DNA of 64,000 nt, taken from contig NZ_CP053748.1 of assembly GCF_024400215.1 (NCBI RefSeq), positions 5,766,001-5,830,000 of the forward strand. The letters are read 5' to 3'. Under the pieces are notes generated by a model. It was not told where the DNA came from. It saw only the letters and a program-made list of their open reading frames with translations, and ran no database searches. Shown one piece after another: positions 17,946 to 25,700 of the stretch. Numbering within the stretch: position 1 is the stretch's first letter; each line of letters starts with the position of its first letter. Both the position numbers and the translations under genes were made by a program. This DNA is from Massilia sp. erpn. Lineage in GTDB: Bacteria; Pseudomonadota; Gammaproteobacteria; Burkholderiales; Burkholderiaceae_D.

Positions 17946-19032
17946 GGGCGGAGCGGGCCAGGCACAGATCGGCCCAGGCCTTGCCTTTGTCTTCCGGACG
18001 GCGCAGCAGGTCGGCCGGATGGTAGGTCGCCACGGTCGGACGGCCATCGTAGCGCAGCACCTTTCCGCGCGCAGCGGCGCCCAGCAAGCCCTTGCCGGCA
18101 GGGTGGCCGATGGCCAGCAGCAGGCGCGCGCCACTCAATTCAAGCTCGCGGTCGAGGAAAGGACGGCAGGCCGCCACCTCGTCGGCGCTCGGCGCGCGCT
18201 CGCTACCGTCGGCGGCGGTCGGACGGCATTTCACCAGGGTGCCGATGTAAGCGCCTTCGGCCGTGCTCAGGTCGACGGCTTTCAGCATATTGTCCAGCAG
18301 CGTGCCCGCTTCGGCACTGAGCGGACCGGCATTGCCGCCGGCGGCGGCATCGGCTTCGTCGGCAGCGCTGGGCGCGGCGGCCAGCACCAGCCATTGCGCA
18401 TGCAGGTCGCCACGTCCCGGGACGGCAGCCTTGCGGCTGTGGCATAGCTCGCAGCGTGTACAGGATTTGACGGCGGCTTGCAGCTGAGGCCAGTCCATGG
18501 CGGCGATGGCGGCATCGGAGACGGGACCGGCTGCCGGCGCCGCTGCGGCCGGCGCGCGTGCCGGAGCTGGTGCCGGCATGGGCGCGTCGTCGAACCAGGC
18601 CGTCGAATCGTCCAGCGGCGGCGCGGGCGGACGCGGTGCGGCCGGGCGCTGCGCTGCAGGCTGCGAGGGCGATGCCGGCGCGCGGATGGGCGCTGGGGCG
18701 GCGGCTACTGCCGGCGTTGGCGCATCGTCAAACCAGGCAGTCGAGTCATCCGGTGCTGCGGCGGCCGGCACTACAGCGGGCGGCACAGCCACGGGCGCTG
18801 CCGGCTGCACGACAGGGGCGGCAGCTTGCGGGGCGGATGGCACAGGCGCGGCATGCGCGGTTTCCGCGGCATGCGGCACACCCGCCGGCATCTCGGACAG
18901 CACTTCCGCATCCACAGCCGCGGCATCCTGCACCTCGTCCTGGAGCGCATCGGCGTGCTGGCGCAGCTTCCAGCGCGGAGCGATACCCATCTCCGCCAGG
19001 AAGACCGCGCTGCGTTGTGAGGCCTGACTCAT
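17929..19032 (-). CDS. Uracil-DNA glycosylase family protein with long Ala/Pro linker
   Basis: A 367-residue protein. Residues 1-40 are a short conserved N-terminus, 50-175 are Ala/Pro-rich with two copies of DDSTAWFDDAP (95-105 and 141-151), and about 180-367 is a family-4/5-type UDG domain. Candidate iron-sulfur cysteines are in CTRCELC, LVKCRP and AACRPF, and YHPADLLRR supplies the late histidine motif. The first catalytic motif, normally GEAPG, reads LAAAPSAAD, so activity is doubtful. It overlaps rimI by 4 bp. Confidence 0.83.
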   Translation of the reverse strand: MSQASQRSAVFLAEMGIAPRWKLRQHADALQDEVQDAAAVDAEVLSEMPAGVPHAAETAHAAPVPSAPQAAAPVVQPAAPVAVPPAVVPAAAAPDDSTAWFDDAPTPAVAAAPAPIRAPASPSQPAAQRPAAPRPPAPPLDDSTAWFDDAPMPAPAPARAPAAAAPAAGPVSDAAIAAMDWPQLQAAVKSCTRCELCHSRKAAVPGRGDLHAQWLVLAAAPSAADEADAAAGGNAGPLSAEAGTLLDNMLKAVDLSTAEGAYIGTLVKCRPTAADGSERAPSADEVAACRPFLDRELELSGARLLLAIGHPAGKGLLGAAARGKVLRYDGRPTVATYHPADLLRRPEDKGKAWADLCLARSAHAGRL

Positions 19033-19499
19033 AATTCGAACCGCATGACGATTGCGTCCTCGCGTTGCTGGTTGGCCGCCGGGTAGTAACCCTTGCGCCG
19101 CCCGATTTCAATGAAGCCATAGCGCCGGTAAATATCCAGCGCCCGTTCGTTCGAGGGACGCACTTCCAGCAGTATCGATTCCATGCCCAGCCCGCGCGCG
19201 CAAGCTGCGGACTGGTTCAGCAGAAAGCGCCCCAAACCCTTGCCCTGCCAGCGCGCCGCCACGGCCACGTTCAGCAAATGGGCTTCGTCCACGACACCCA
19301 TGATCAGGAAATAGCCCAGCAGCTCGCGCGAGGCATCGCGCAGCACCCAGGCCTGATAGCCCTGGTTCAGCGAATCGGCGAAATTGGTCCGGCTCCAGGG
19401 ATACGGATAAACGACCTGCTCGAGCGCCACCACCTCATCCAGGTCGCTGTCCTGCATCGGCTCGTAAATCAGCCGCGCCAGATCCCATTGCTGCGTCAT
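19029..19499 (-). CDS. rimI: Ribosomal protein bS18 alanine N-acetyltransferase RimI
   Basis: A 156-residue GNAT enzyme with the acetyl-CoA loop VAARWQGKGLGRFLLN and the RimI-type segments LLEVRPSNERALDIYRRYGF and IGRRKGYYP. It acetylates the N-terminal alanine of ribosomal protein S18. It overlaps tsaB by 4 bp upstream and the UDG gene by 4 bp downstream, a pairing with tsaB seen widely in bacteria. Confidence 0.94.
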   Translation of the reverse strand: MTQQWDLARLIYEPMQDSDLDEVVALEQVVYPYPWSRTNFADSLNQGYQAWVLRDASRELLGYFLIMGVVDEAHLLNVAVAARWQGKGLGRFLLNQSAACARGLGMESILLEVRPSNERALDIYRRYGFIEIGRRKGYYPAANQQREDAIVMRFEL

Positions 19500-20209
19500 G
19501 CGCCCGCTCCACCAGCCTTCATTTCCTCGCGTTCGGCCTTGGTATAAGCGACCTTATTGCGCAGATACAGAGGCTGGGCGGCGGCGGCCGTTACGCCCTG
19601 CCCTGCGGCGAAAGCGATGCGGCCCAGCTGCGCGATCTGCACCGCATGCGGCATCAGCGCCGCATGCGGTGCATTGGCGCAGGCCAGGCCGGACAAGGCT
19701 TCGGCATAAGCGGCAAAACCATTGCCGCAAGCGACCAGCGCGCCATCCACGGCGACAGGCTGCACGCCTTCGGGCGCGGACAGCACCGGCGGCAGCACCG
19801 CCTGCGGCGCCTCGCCGTCGAAACGGTACTGCGCCCAATACACCTCATTCATACGCGCGTCGAGCACGGCCAGCACCGCGCCGGCGCCATGCTGCTGGCG
19901 GCAAGCCAGGGCCATGGCGTCCAGCGTCACGATAGGCAGCAGCGGCTTGGCCGCGCCGAAGCCCAGGCCCTGGGCGATGCCGCAGGCGGTGCGCACGCCG
20001 GTAAACGAACCGGGACCGGCGCCATAGGCGATGGCATCGACATCGGCCAGGGCGATGCCGGCTTCGGCCAGCAGCTCCTGGACCATGGGCAGCACGGATT
20101 GCGAATGGGTACGTACGCCCGACGATTCGCGGGAATAAATCTGGTCGCCGCGCAGCAGCGCGCAACTGGCCATTTCGGAGGAAGTTTCAATTGCAAGGAT
20201 AATCGGCAT
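19496..20209 (-). CDS. tsaB: tRNA threonylcarbamoyladenosine biosynthesis protein TsaB
   Basis: A 237-residue ASKHA-fold protein with ILAIETSSEMASCALL at the start and AYGAGPGSFTGVRTACGIAQGL in the middle, both diagnostic of TsaB (YeaZ). It binds TsaD and TsaE to make the t6A modification of ANN-decoding tRNAs. It heads the tsaB-rimI-UDG-DUF1853 operon. Confidence 0.95.
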   Translation of the reverse strand: MPIILAIETSSEMASCALLRGDQIYSRESSGVRTHSQSVLPMVQELLAEAGIALADVDAIAYGAGPGSFTGVRTACGIAQGLGFGAAKPLLPIVTLDAMALACRQQHGAGAVLAVLDARMNEVYWAQYRFDGEAPQAVLPPVLSAPEGVQPVAVDGALVACGNGFAAYAEALSGLACANAPHAALMPHAVQIAQLGRIAFAAGQGVTAAAAQPLYLRNKVAYTKAEREEMKAGGAGA

Positions 20210-20271
20210 TCCGGTATTTTAACCCGCCGAGGCAGCAACGGCCCAGCGCAGCGATGTACAATACCCACCCT

Positions 20272-20697
20272 ATGCACGCCACCACCCTTGATACCGACAA
20301 CCGCGCCGAAGTGGCCGCCGCCCTGGCCCAGGACCGCCTGATCGTCGCCTGCCTGTGCGCCGCATGGTGCGGAACCTGCGGCAGCTACCGCGCCACGTTC
20401 GAAAGCCTGGCCGCGCGCAATCCGGACAAATACTTCCTCTGGGTCGACATCGAAGACCATGCCGACGTGGTGGGCGACCTCGACGTGGAAAACTTCCCCA
20501 CCCTGCTGATCCAGCGCCACGACAGCGTCGCCTTCTTCGGCACCATGCTGCCCGACGCCAATGTCGCCCAGCGCCTGATCGAAACCCAGGCCGAACTCAG
20601 CGGCGAAGAAATGCAGCGCCTCGCCGCCAGCAGCGCCGAGCGCCGCCAATGGCAGCAAGACTGCAATCTGCGCACCCTGCTCCACGCCACCCTCTAA
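20272..20697 (+). CDS. Thioredoxin-like protein
   Basis: A cytoplasmic thioredoxin-fold protein of about 141 residues with active site CAAWCGTC, the conserved DIEDHAD strand, and the cis-proline VENFPTLLI. The central dipeptide Gly-Thr differs from Gly-Pro of classical thioredoxins. The start is uncertain: an in-frame ATG at 20254 adds six residues, and neither start has a convincing ribosome site. It is divergent from tsaB. Confidence 0.85.
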   Translation: MHATTLDTDNRAEVAAALAQDRLIVACLCAAWCGTCGSYRATFESLAARNPDKYFLWVDIEDHADVVGDLDVENFPTLLIQRHDSVAFFGTMLPDANVAQRLIETQAELSGEEMQRLAASSAERRQWQQDCNLRTLLHATL

Positions 20698-20707
20698 GCC
20701 GACAGCT

Positions 20708-20770
20708 CCACAGCCGAGCCCGTGTCCACCTTGGTGCCAGGCACCAAGGTGGACACGGGCTCGGCTGTGG
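20708..20770. repeat. Perfect 31-bp palindrome between convergent genes
   Basis: The 31-bp arm at 20708-20738 is exactly inverted at 20740-20770 around one central A. The core (GTGTCCACC, TTGGTGCC and their inverse) matches the REP-like family found elsewhere in the window. It lies between the thioredoxin-like stop (20697) and the GGDEF/EAL stop (20772-20774), only 1 bp from the latter, and can terminate both transcripts. Confidence 0.9.
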
Positions 20771-20771
20771 C

Positions 20772-23700
20772 TCAGGTTTTCCAGCGCTGCAGCAGGTCTT
20801 CCGGGGTGACGGGGCGGCTGTAGTAGTAGCCTTGCGCCTGGTTGCAGCCGTGGCGCAGCAGGAAGGCGGCTTGCTCGTCGGTTTCGACGCCTTCGGCGAT
20901 CACGGACAGGTTCATGCTCTTGCCAAGCTGGATGATGGCGATGGCGATGGCTTCGTCGTTGACGTCGGTGGAGATGTCCTTGATGAAGGAACGGTCGATC
21001 TTCAGCGTTTGCACCGGCAGCTGCTTCAAATACGCCAGCGAGGAATAGCCGGTGCCGAAATCGTCGATCGCCAGGCCGACGCCGATCTTGTGCAGGTCAT
21101 TGATGAAGGCCATGGCGTCGCCGGTATTCATGATCACCGATTCCGTCACTTCCAGCTGCAGGCGCTGCGGCTCGAGCCCCGTTTCGCGCAGGATGTCGGC
21201 CACCATGCTGACGATGGAGCCGCGCTCGAACTGCTTGACCGAGAGGTTGACGGCGATCTTCGGCACATGCAGGCCGGCCTCCTGCCAGCGCACCATCTGG
21301 CGGCAAGCTTCGTACAGCACCCACTTGCCCAGCTGGTTGATGAAGCCCGTATCCTCGGCCAGGGGAATGAAGCGGAACGGCGGCACCAGCCCCAGTTCCG
21401 GATGGTTCCAGCGCAGCAGCGCTTCCACGCCAATCAGCTTGCCAGTGTCGATTTCGACCTGGGGCTGGTAGTTGAGGAAGACTTCTTCCTTTTCGATGGA
21501 ACGGCGCAGGAAGGTTTCCAGGCGCAGGCGCTCGACGCCCTCGCCCGTCATCGACGGTGCGTAGAAGCGGTAGCCGTTGCGGCCGCGCGCCTTGGCCTGG
21601 TACATGGCCACGTCGGCATTGCGGATCAGCATATTGATGTCCTGCGCATCCTCCGGGAACAGGCTGATGCCCACGCTGCAGGTGACGAACAGCTCGTGTC
21701 CCGCCACCATGAAGGGCTGCTCGAACATGCCCACCAGCTTTTCCGCCACCAGACTGGCGCTGAACTGGCCGTCCACGTTCTCCAGCAGGACGATGAATTC
21801 GTCGCCGCCCAGACGGGCCAGGGTATCGCCTTCGCGCAGTTTGTCCGAGAGGGCATGCGCCACCTGTTTCAGCAGCTCGTCGCCGATGTGGTGGCCCAGG
21901 GTGTCGTTGACGTTCTTGAAGCGGTCCAGATCGATGAACAGCAGCGCCAGCTGCTCGCCTTCGCGTCCGGCGCGCTGCAAGGCGTGCTGCAGGCGGTCGT
22001 TGAACAGCAGGCGGTTGGGCAAGGCGGTCAGCGGGTCGTGGTGGGCCAGGTGGTCGAGCTTTTCCTGCGACTCCTTGACCTGGGTGATGTCGCTGAACAC
22101 GCCCACATAATAGGTGGCGATGCCGCGGCTGTCGCGCACCGCGCTCAGGGTCAGCCACTCCAGATACTGCTCGCCGTTCTTGCGCAGGTTCCAGATCTCG
22201 CCGCGCCAGTAGCCGGTGGTTTCCAGCTCCTTCCACAAGCCTTCGTGGAAGGCATCGTCCTGGCGGCCGGAGCGGGTCAGCATGCGGTCGCGGCCCAGCG
22301 CCTCCTCTTCGGTATAGCCGGTGATCTGGGTGAAGGCCGGATTGACGGCGACGATGGTGCCGCGCGCATCGATCACCATCACGCCGTCGGCAATGTGTTC
22401 CAGCACGGTGGCCGACAGGCGCAGCTTGTCCTCGGCCTCCTTGCGCGCCGTAATGTCAGCGTAGACCCAGATGCTGCCTTCGTTCGGGCGGCTATGGTCG
22501 ATGGCGCAGCCGCTGACCATGCACCAGAACAGGGTGCCGTCCTTGCGGCGGTAATGGCGCTCTTCGCTGAAGTATTCGCCGTTGCTCAGGGTCGGGTACT
22601 GGCGCGCGCCGGCCGATTCGAAATCGAAAGAGGTCGGGAACACGATGGAGGTCGAGCTGCCCAGCATCTGGCCCGGCTCGTAGCCGAACAGTTCTTCGCA
22701 GCGGCGATTGACGGAGACGATGGCGCGGTTGCGCACGAACATCACGCCGAACATCACATTGTCCAGGATCGCGCTCTGCTCAGCCAGCAGGGCTTCGATG
22801 CGCATCTCATTGTTCTTGCGCGGGCTGATGTCGGAGATGATGCCGTCCACCCAAGGCGCGCTGCCGGCGTCGGAGGGCTGCGGCTGGCCGTTCTCGGCCA
22901 CCCAGCGCTCGGTGCCGCTGGCGTCGATGATGCGGTATTCGATTTCGTAAGGCCGCCCATCCTTGATCGCCTGGGTCACGGCGCGGCGCTGCATCTTGCG
23001 GTCTTCCGGGCAGATCAGATTGGCCCAGGAATGGGTGGTGCTGCGCATGAACTGGGCCGCGCTGTAGCCGGAGATATCCTCGATGGCGTCGCTGACGAAA
23101 TCGATGGGGCCATCGGGGCGGAAGCGGAACACGGCACCCGGCACCTGGGTCACGATGGTGCGGAAGCGCTCCTCGCGCTGGCCGATATCCTCGAACAGGT
23201 GCTTGATCGCCACCCGCATCTGCTCCAGCTGGCCGGCCAGGCGGCCCAGCTCATCGCCGCTGGACAGTTCCATGCGCGTTTCGAAATCGCCATGCGAGAG
23301 GCGGTCGGAAAAACGCATCAGCTTGCGCAAAGGCTTGATCAGGCGCGCGTTCAGGAACAGCACGATCAGCACCAGCGACACCGTCAGCTGCGCCGCCAGC
23401 ACGAAGACATAGGACAGCTGCTTCTCGCGCAGCTCCTGCTGGCTGCGCGCATCGTCCATCTCGACCATGATGCGGCCGATCCGCTCGCCGCGCACCATGA
23501 TTTCGCGCTCGGCGCGGTAGATATTGCCGATGGCGCGCTTGGGCGCCTCCACATGGATAAACTGGGTATCGGCCTGGCCCGTGACTTCCACTTGCAGCAC
23601 CGAGCGGTCGCGCATCACCGATTCGACCAGGGAATTGGCCGATTCGGCATTCATATTCCACAAGGATTCCTGCATGCCCAAGGCCAGGATGTCGGCATTG

Positions 23701-23888
23701 CGCTGCAGCGACTCATTGAGCGCGGTACGCGCCGATTGCTGCTCGTGGACGCCAATCAGCAGATAACTGCCGATAATGGCGGGAATGACAAGGCCGCCAA
23801 ACACGACCAGCAACAAGGCGCCGTAGATGGATAGGCCGTAGAGGGCGCTCAGTCGGAGGCGCAGGCTGCGATAAATATTACTGGCCAT
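20772..23888 (-). CDS. PAS/GGDEF/EAL cyclic-di-GMP signalling protein
   Basis: With the start at the ATG at 23886-23888 the protein has 1038 residues. Order: membrane segment (about 15-45), periplasmic sensor region, second membrane segment (about 160-185), HAMP, three PAS/PAC units, GGDEF and EAL. The cyclase motif RLGGDEF is intact, with an RxxD inhibitory site (REGD) five residues before it. The phosphodiesterase motifs EALLRW and DDFGTGYSSL are also intact. It may therefore both make and degrade c-di-GMP. Confidence 0.95.
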   Translation of the reverse strand: MASNIYRSLRLRLSALYGLSIYGALLLVVFGGLVIPAIIGSYLLIGVHEQQSARTALNESLQRNADILALGMQESLWNMNAESANSLVESVMRDRSVLQVEVTGQADTQFIHVEAPKRAIGNIYRAEREIMVRGERIGRIMVEMDDARSQQELREKQLSYVFVLAAQLTVSLVLIVLFLNARLIKPLRKLMRFSDRLSHGDFETRMELSSGDELGRLAGQLEQMRVAIKHLFEDIGQREERFRTIVTQVPGAVFRFRPDGPIDFVSDAIEDISGYSAAQFMRSTTHSWANLICPEDRKMQRRAVTQAIKDGRPYEIEYRIIDASGTERWVAENGQPQPSDAGSAPWVDGIISDISPRKNNEMRIEALLAEQSAILDNVMFGVMFVRNRAIVSVNRRCEELFGYEPGQMLGSSTSIVFPTSFDFESAGARQYPTLSNGEYFSEERHYRRKDGTLFWCMVSGCAIDHSRPNEGSIWVYADITARKEAEDKLRLSATVLEHIADGVMVIDARGTIVAVNPAFTQITGYTEEEALGRDRMLTRSGRQDDAFHEGLWKELETTGYWRGEIWNLRKNGEQYLEWLTLSAVRDSRGIATYYVGVFSDITQVKESQEKLDHLAHHDPLTALPNRLLFNDRLQHALQRAGREGEQLALLFIDLDRFKNVNDTLGHHIGDELLKQVAHALSDKLREGDTLARLGGDEFIVLLENVDGQFSASLVAEKLVGMFEQPFMVAGHELFVTCSVGISLFPEDAQDINMLIRNADVAMYQAKARGRNGYRFYAPSMTGEGVERLRLETFLRRSIEKEEVFLNYQPQVEIDTGKLIGVEALLRWNHPELGLVPPFRFIPLAEDTGFINQLGKWVLYEACRQMVRWQEAGLHVPKIAVNLSVKQFERGSIVSMVADILRETGLEPQRLQLEVTESVIMNTGDAMAFINDLHKIGVGLAIDDFGTGYSSLAYLKQLPVQTLKIDRSFIKDISTDVNDEAIAIAIIQLGKSMNLSVIAEGVETDEQAAFLLRHGCNQAQGYYYSRPVTPEDLLQRWKT

Positions 23889-24063
23889 GCAGAAGCGGTG
23901 CCGTGGCGGCTGGTTGAAATGGCATCGGTTGGGCAATCAGACAATTATCTAACAGCAATTATGCACATAAAACGGGCGAACAGCCATCACAAAGCAACAC
24001 ACTGGGCCGGCACAAGCGGCGCAAACTTGCTATGATCGCCAAACTTTTTAACAGGAGCCTGCC

Positions 24064-24570
24064 ATGTCGTTTTCCATGTATTCCGCATCCATCCCCGTGT
24101 TCAAGCAGATCTTGAACAGTTTGCACGCCATCCTGGTGAAAGCCGAAGCCCATGTCGAGGACAAAAAGCTCGATCCGAATGCGCTGTTGCAATTCCGCCT
24201 GTTCCCGGACATGCTGCCCTTCACGCGCCAGATCCAGATTGCCGCCGACTTCGCCAAAGGCGCCGGCGCCCGTCTGGCCGGCCAGGACGTGCCCGCCTAC
24301 GAAGACACGGAAAAGACCATCGCCGAGCTGAAACTGCGCATCACGCGCACCCTGACCTTCCTCGACAGCCTGCCGCAGGACGCGATCGATGGCAGCGAAG
24401 GCCGCGCCATCACCACCGGCAGCGGCGAAAAGACCAAGCACTTCGTCGGCCAGACCTATCTGCTGCACTACGCCCTGCCCCACTTCTTCTTCCACGCCAC
24501 CACCGCCTACGACATCCTGCGCCACAACGGCCTCGACATCGGTAAGAAAGATTTCATCGGCAGCTATTGA
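24064..24570 (+). CDS. DUF1993 family protein
   Basis: A 168-residue helical protein matching DUF1993 (MYSASIPVFKQILNSLHAIL at the start, LLQFRLFPDMLPFTRQIQIAADFAKG, and HYALPHFFFHATTAYDILRHNG near the end). The fold is thought to resemble DinB four-helix bundles; the late histidines could bind metal. Function is unknown. It has an AGGAGCC ribosome site and stands alone between a divergent GGDEF/EAL gene and a palindrome pair. Confidence 0.85.
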   Translation: MSFSMYSASIPVFKQILNSLHAILVKAEAHVEDKKLDPNALLQFRLFPDMLPFTRQIQIAADFAKGAGARLAGQDVPAYEDTEKTIAELKLRITRTLTFLDSLPQDAIDGSEGRAITTGSGEKTKHFVGQTYLLHYALPHFFFHATTAYDILRHNGLDIGKKDFIGSY

Positions 24571-24588
24571 GTTTGATCTAAATCAGCC

Positions 24589-24627
24589 AATGTCCCACCC
24601 TGGTGTCAGGCACCAGGGTCGGACATT
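24589..24627. repeat. REP-like palindrome, AATGTCC type (copy 2)
   Basis: AATGTCC (24589-24595) and ACCCTGGTG pair with CACCAGGGT and GGACATT (24621-24627), with one C/C mismatch in the stem. TTGAT-N4-ATCAG (24573-24586) on the left and TTGAT-N4-CGCAA (24629-24642) on the right flank it. It follows the DUF1993 stop codon. Confidence 0.85.
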
Positions 24628-24660
24628 GTTTGATCTGGCGCAAAGTATCTGCGCTTGAGT

Positions 24661-24698
24661 CCGTGTCCGCTTGGTGCCTGGCACCAGGGTGGACACGG
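24661..24698. repeat. REP-like palindrome, CCGTGTCC type (copy 3)
   Basis: CCGTGTCC (24661-24668) pairs with GGACACGG (24691-24698) around GGTGCC-T-GGCACC. It ends 2 bp before the stop codon of the minus-strand DUF1289 gene and forms a pair with the preceding palindrome. Confidence 0.85.
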
Positions 24699-24700
24699 GG

Positions 24701-24895
24701 TCAGCCGTTGCGGCGGGGGTAGCCTTGGGACAGGATGCGCACCCAGACCTTCTCTTTCTCTTCGGCGCTCATCGAGACCCAGTGGGCGACTTCGACATAG
24801 CTGCGGCCGCAGCCGCGGCAAATTTCGTCAAACGTCGTGGAGCAGACGGCCACACAGGGGGTATCGGGACGTTCCGGTAAGTCGCTGTCGGCCAT
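24701..24895 (-). CDS. DUF1289 family cysteine-rich small protein
   Basis: A 64-residue protein with the DUF1289 pattern PCVAVCSTTFDEICRGCGRSYVEVAHW: four cysteines in C-x3-C and C-x2-C arrangement that could hold zinc or an Fe-S cluster. Function is unknown. Its ATG overlaps the DUF1415 stop codon by 1 bp (TAATG), so the two are translationally coupled. Confidence 0.88.
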   Translation of the reverse strand: MADSDLPERPDTPCVAVCSTTFDEICRGCGRSYVEVAHWVSMSAEEKEKVWVRILSQGYPRRNG

Positions 24896-25455
24896 TACTT
24901 CACTTTCAGGCCAAGCTTGGCCCAGCCTTCGTGGCCCAGCTTTTCCATCGTTTCGATGTTCTTTTCAAAGATGTCTTCCGCTTCGGGGAAGGCTTCCACG
25001 GCACGGTCGATGCTGTCTTCGCGCAGCAGGTGCAGGGTCGGATAGGGTGAACGGTTGGTGTAGTTGCCGATATCGTCTTTTTCGGTGTCGGCGAACTGGT
25101 AGTCCGGGTGGAAGCTCGCCACTTGCAGCTCGCCCACCAATTGCATGTCTTCCAGCGCGGCGTCGGCCACGTCGAGGAACTCGTTGTAGTCTTCGAAGTC
25201 GGTCAGGACGTGGGGGTGGATCAAGAGGGTGGTGTCGACTTTTTCCGGCTCGGTGTCGGCCAGCAGTTGCAGCTCGTCCATCAGCTGCTCCAGCAGCTCT
25301 TCCGGGGTGGTGGCTTCCGACACCACGTAGCGCACCTGCTTTTTCACATGCACAGACTTGGCAAAAGGACACAGGTTAAGACCGATCACGGCCTTTTCCA
25401 GCCATTCTTCGGTAGCGGCGATCACGGCGTCGCGCTCGGCGGCAGGGGTACTCAT
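24895..25455 (-). CDS. DUF1415 family protein
   Basis: A 186-residue soluble acidic protein matching DUF1415: EEWLEKAVIGLNLCPFAKSVHVKKQVRYVVS at the start, TTLLIHPHVLTDFEDYNEFLD in the middle, and NYTNRSPYPTLHLLRE toward the end. The conserved Cys (NLCPFA) and His residues suggest a catalytic or metal role, but none is established. It is the first gene of a two-gene operon with the DUF1289 gene. Confidence 0.88.
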   Translation of the reverse strand: MSTPAAERDAVIAATEEWLEKAVIGLNLCPFAKSVHVKKQVRYVVSEATTPEELLEQLMDELQLLADTEPEKVDTTLLIHPHVLTDFEDYNEFLDVADAALEDMQLVGELQVASFHPDYQFADTEKDDIGNYTNRSPYPTLHLLREDSIDRAVEAFPEAEDIFEKNIETMEKLGHEGWAKLGLKVK

Positions 25456-25593
25456 CAGCTTATTCCTTGAAGTAAATCATTGCTCTCAGCCAGCATTGTA
25501 CGCACCCAGCGACAATCGTGCCAAATACCGCTATTTAGCGTAAGTTTTATGTTAATTCCCATGTATTTGCCGTCATTATTAGTGCAAATAAAC

Positions 25594-25610
25594 TGTCATC
25601 CGGATGACAT
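25594..25610 (+). promoter_or_regulatory. Palindromic, Pho-box-like site upstream of mltD
   Basis: TGTCATCCGGATGACA (25594-25609) is a perfect 16-bp palindrome. It also contains GTCAT (25595) and GACAT (25606) 11 bp apart, the spacing of PhoB units and the same GTCAT/GACAT mixture as the site before olsB. It ends 91 bp before mltD. It could be a dyad for another regulator; the two readings cannot be separated by eye. Confidence 0.45.
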
Positions 25611-25700
25611 ATTTCCTTGACTCGCCCCCCGCAACTTACTTACACTCCACGTTTAATGATAGTCCGTCCGATGTTTCTCTCGTGACAACAATGGAATACT

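Noticed and set aside
20355-23834. A 1159-codon open frame on the plus strand opposite the GGDEF/EAL gene
   Set aside because: It is an antisense shadow caused by high GC codon bias. The minus-strand frame contains intact HAMP, PAS, GGDEF and EAL motifs, while the plus-strand product is low-complexity and matches no fold.
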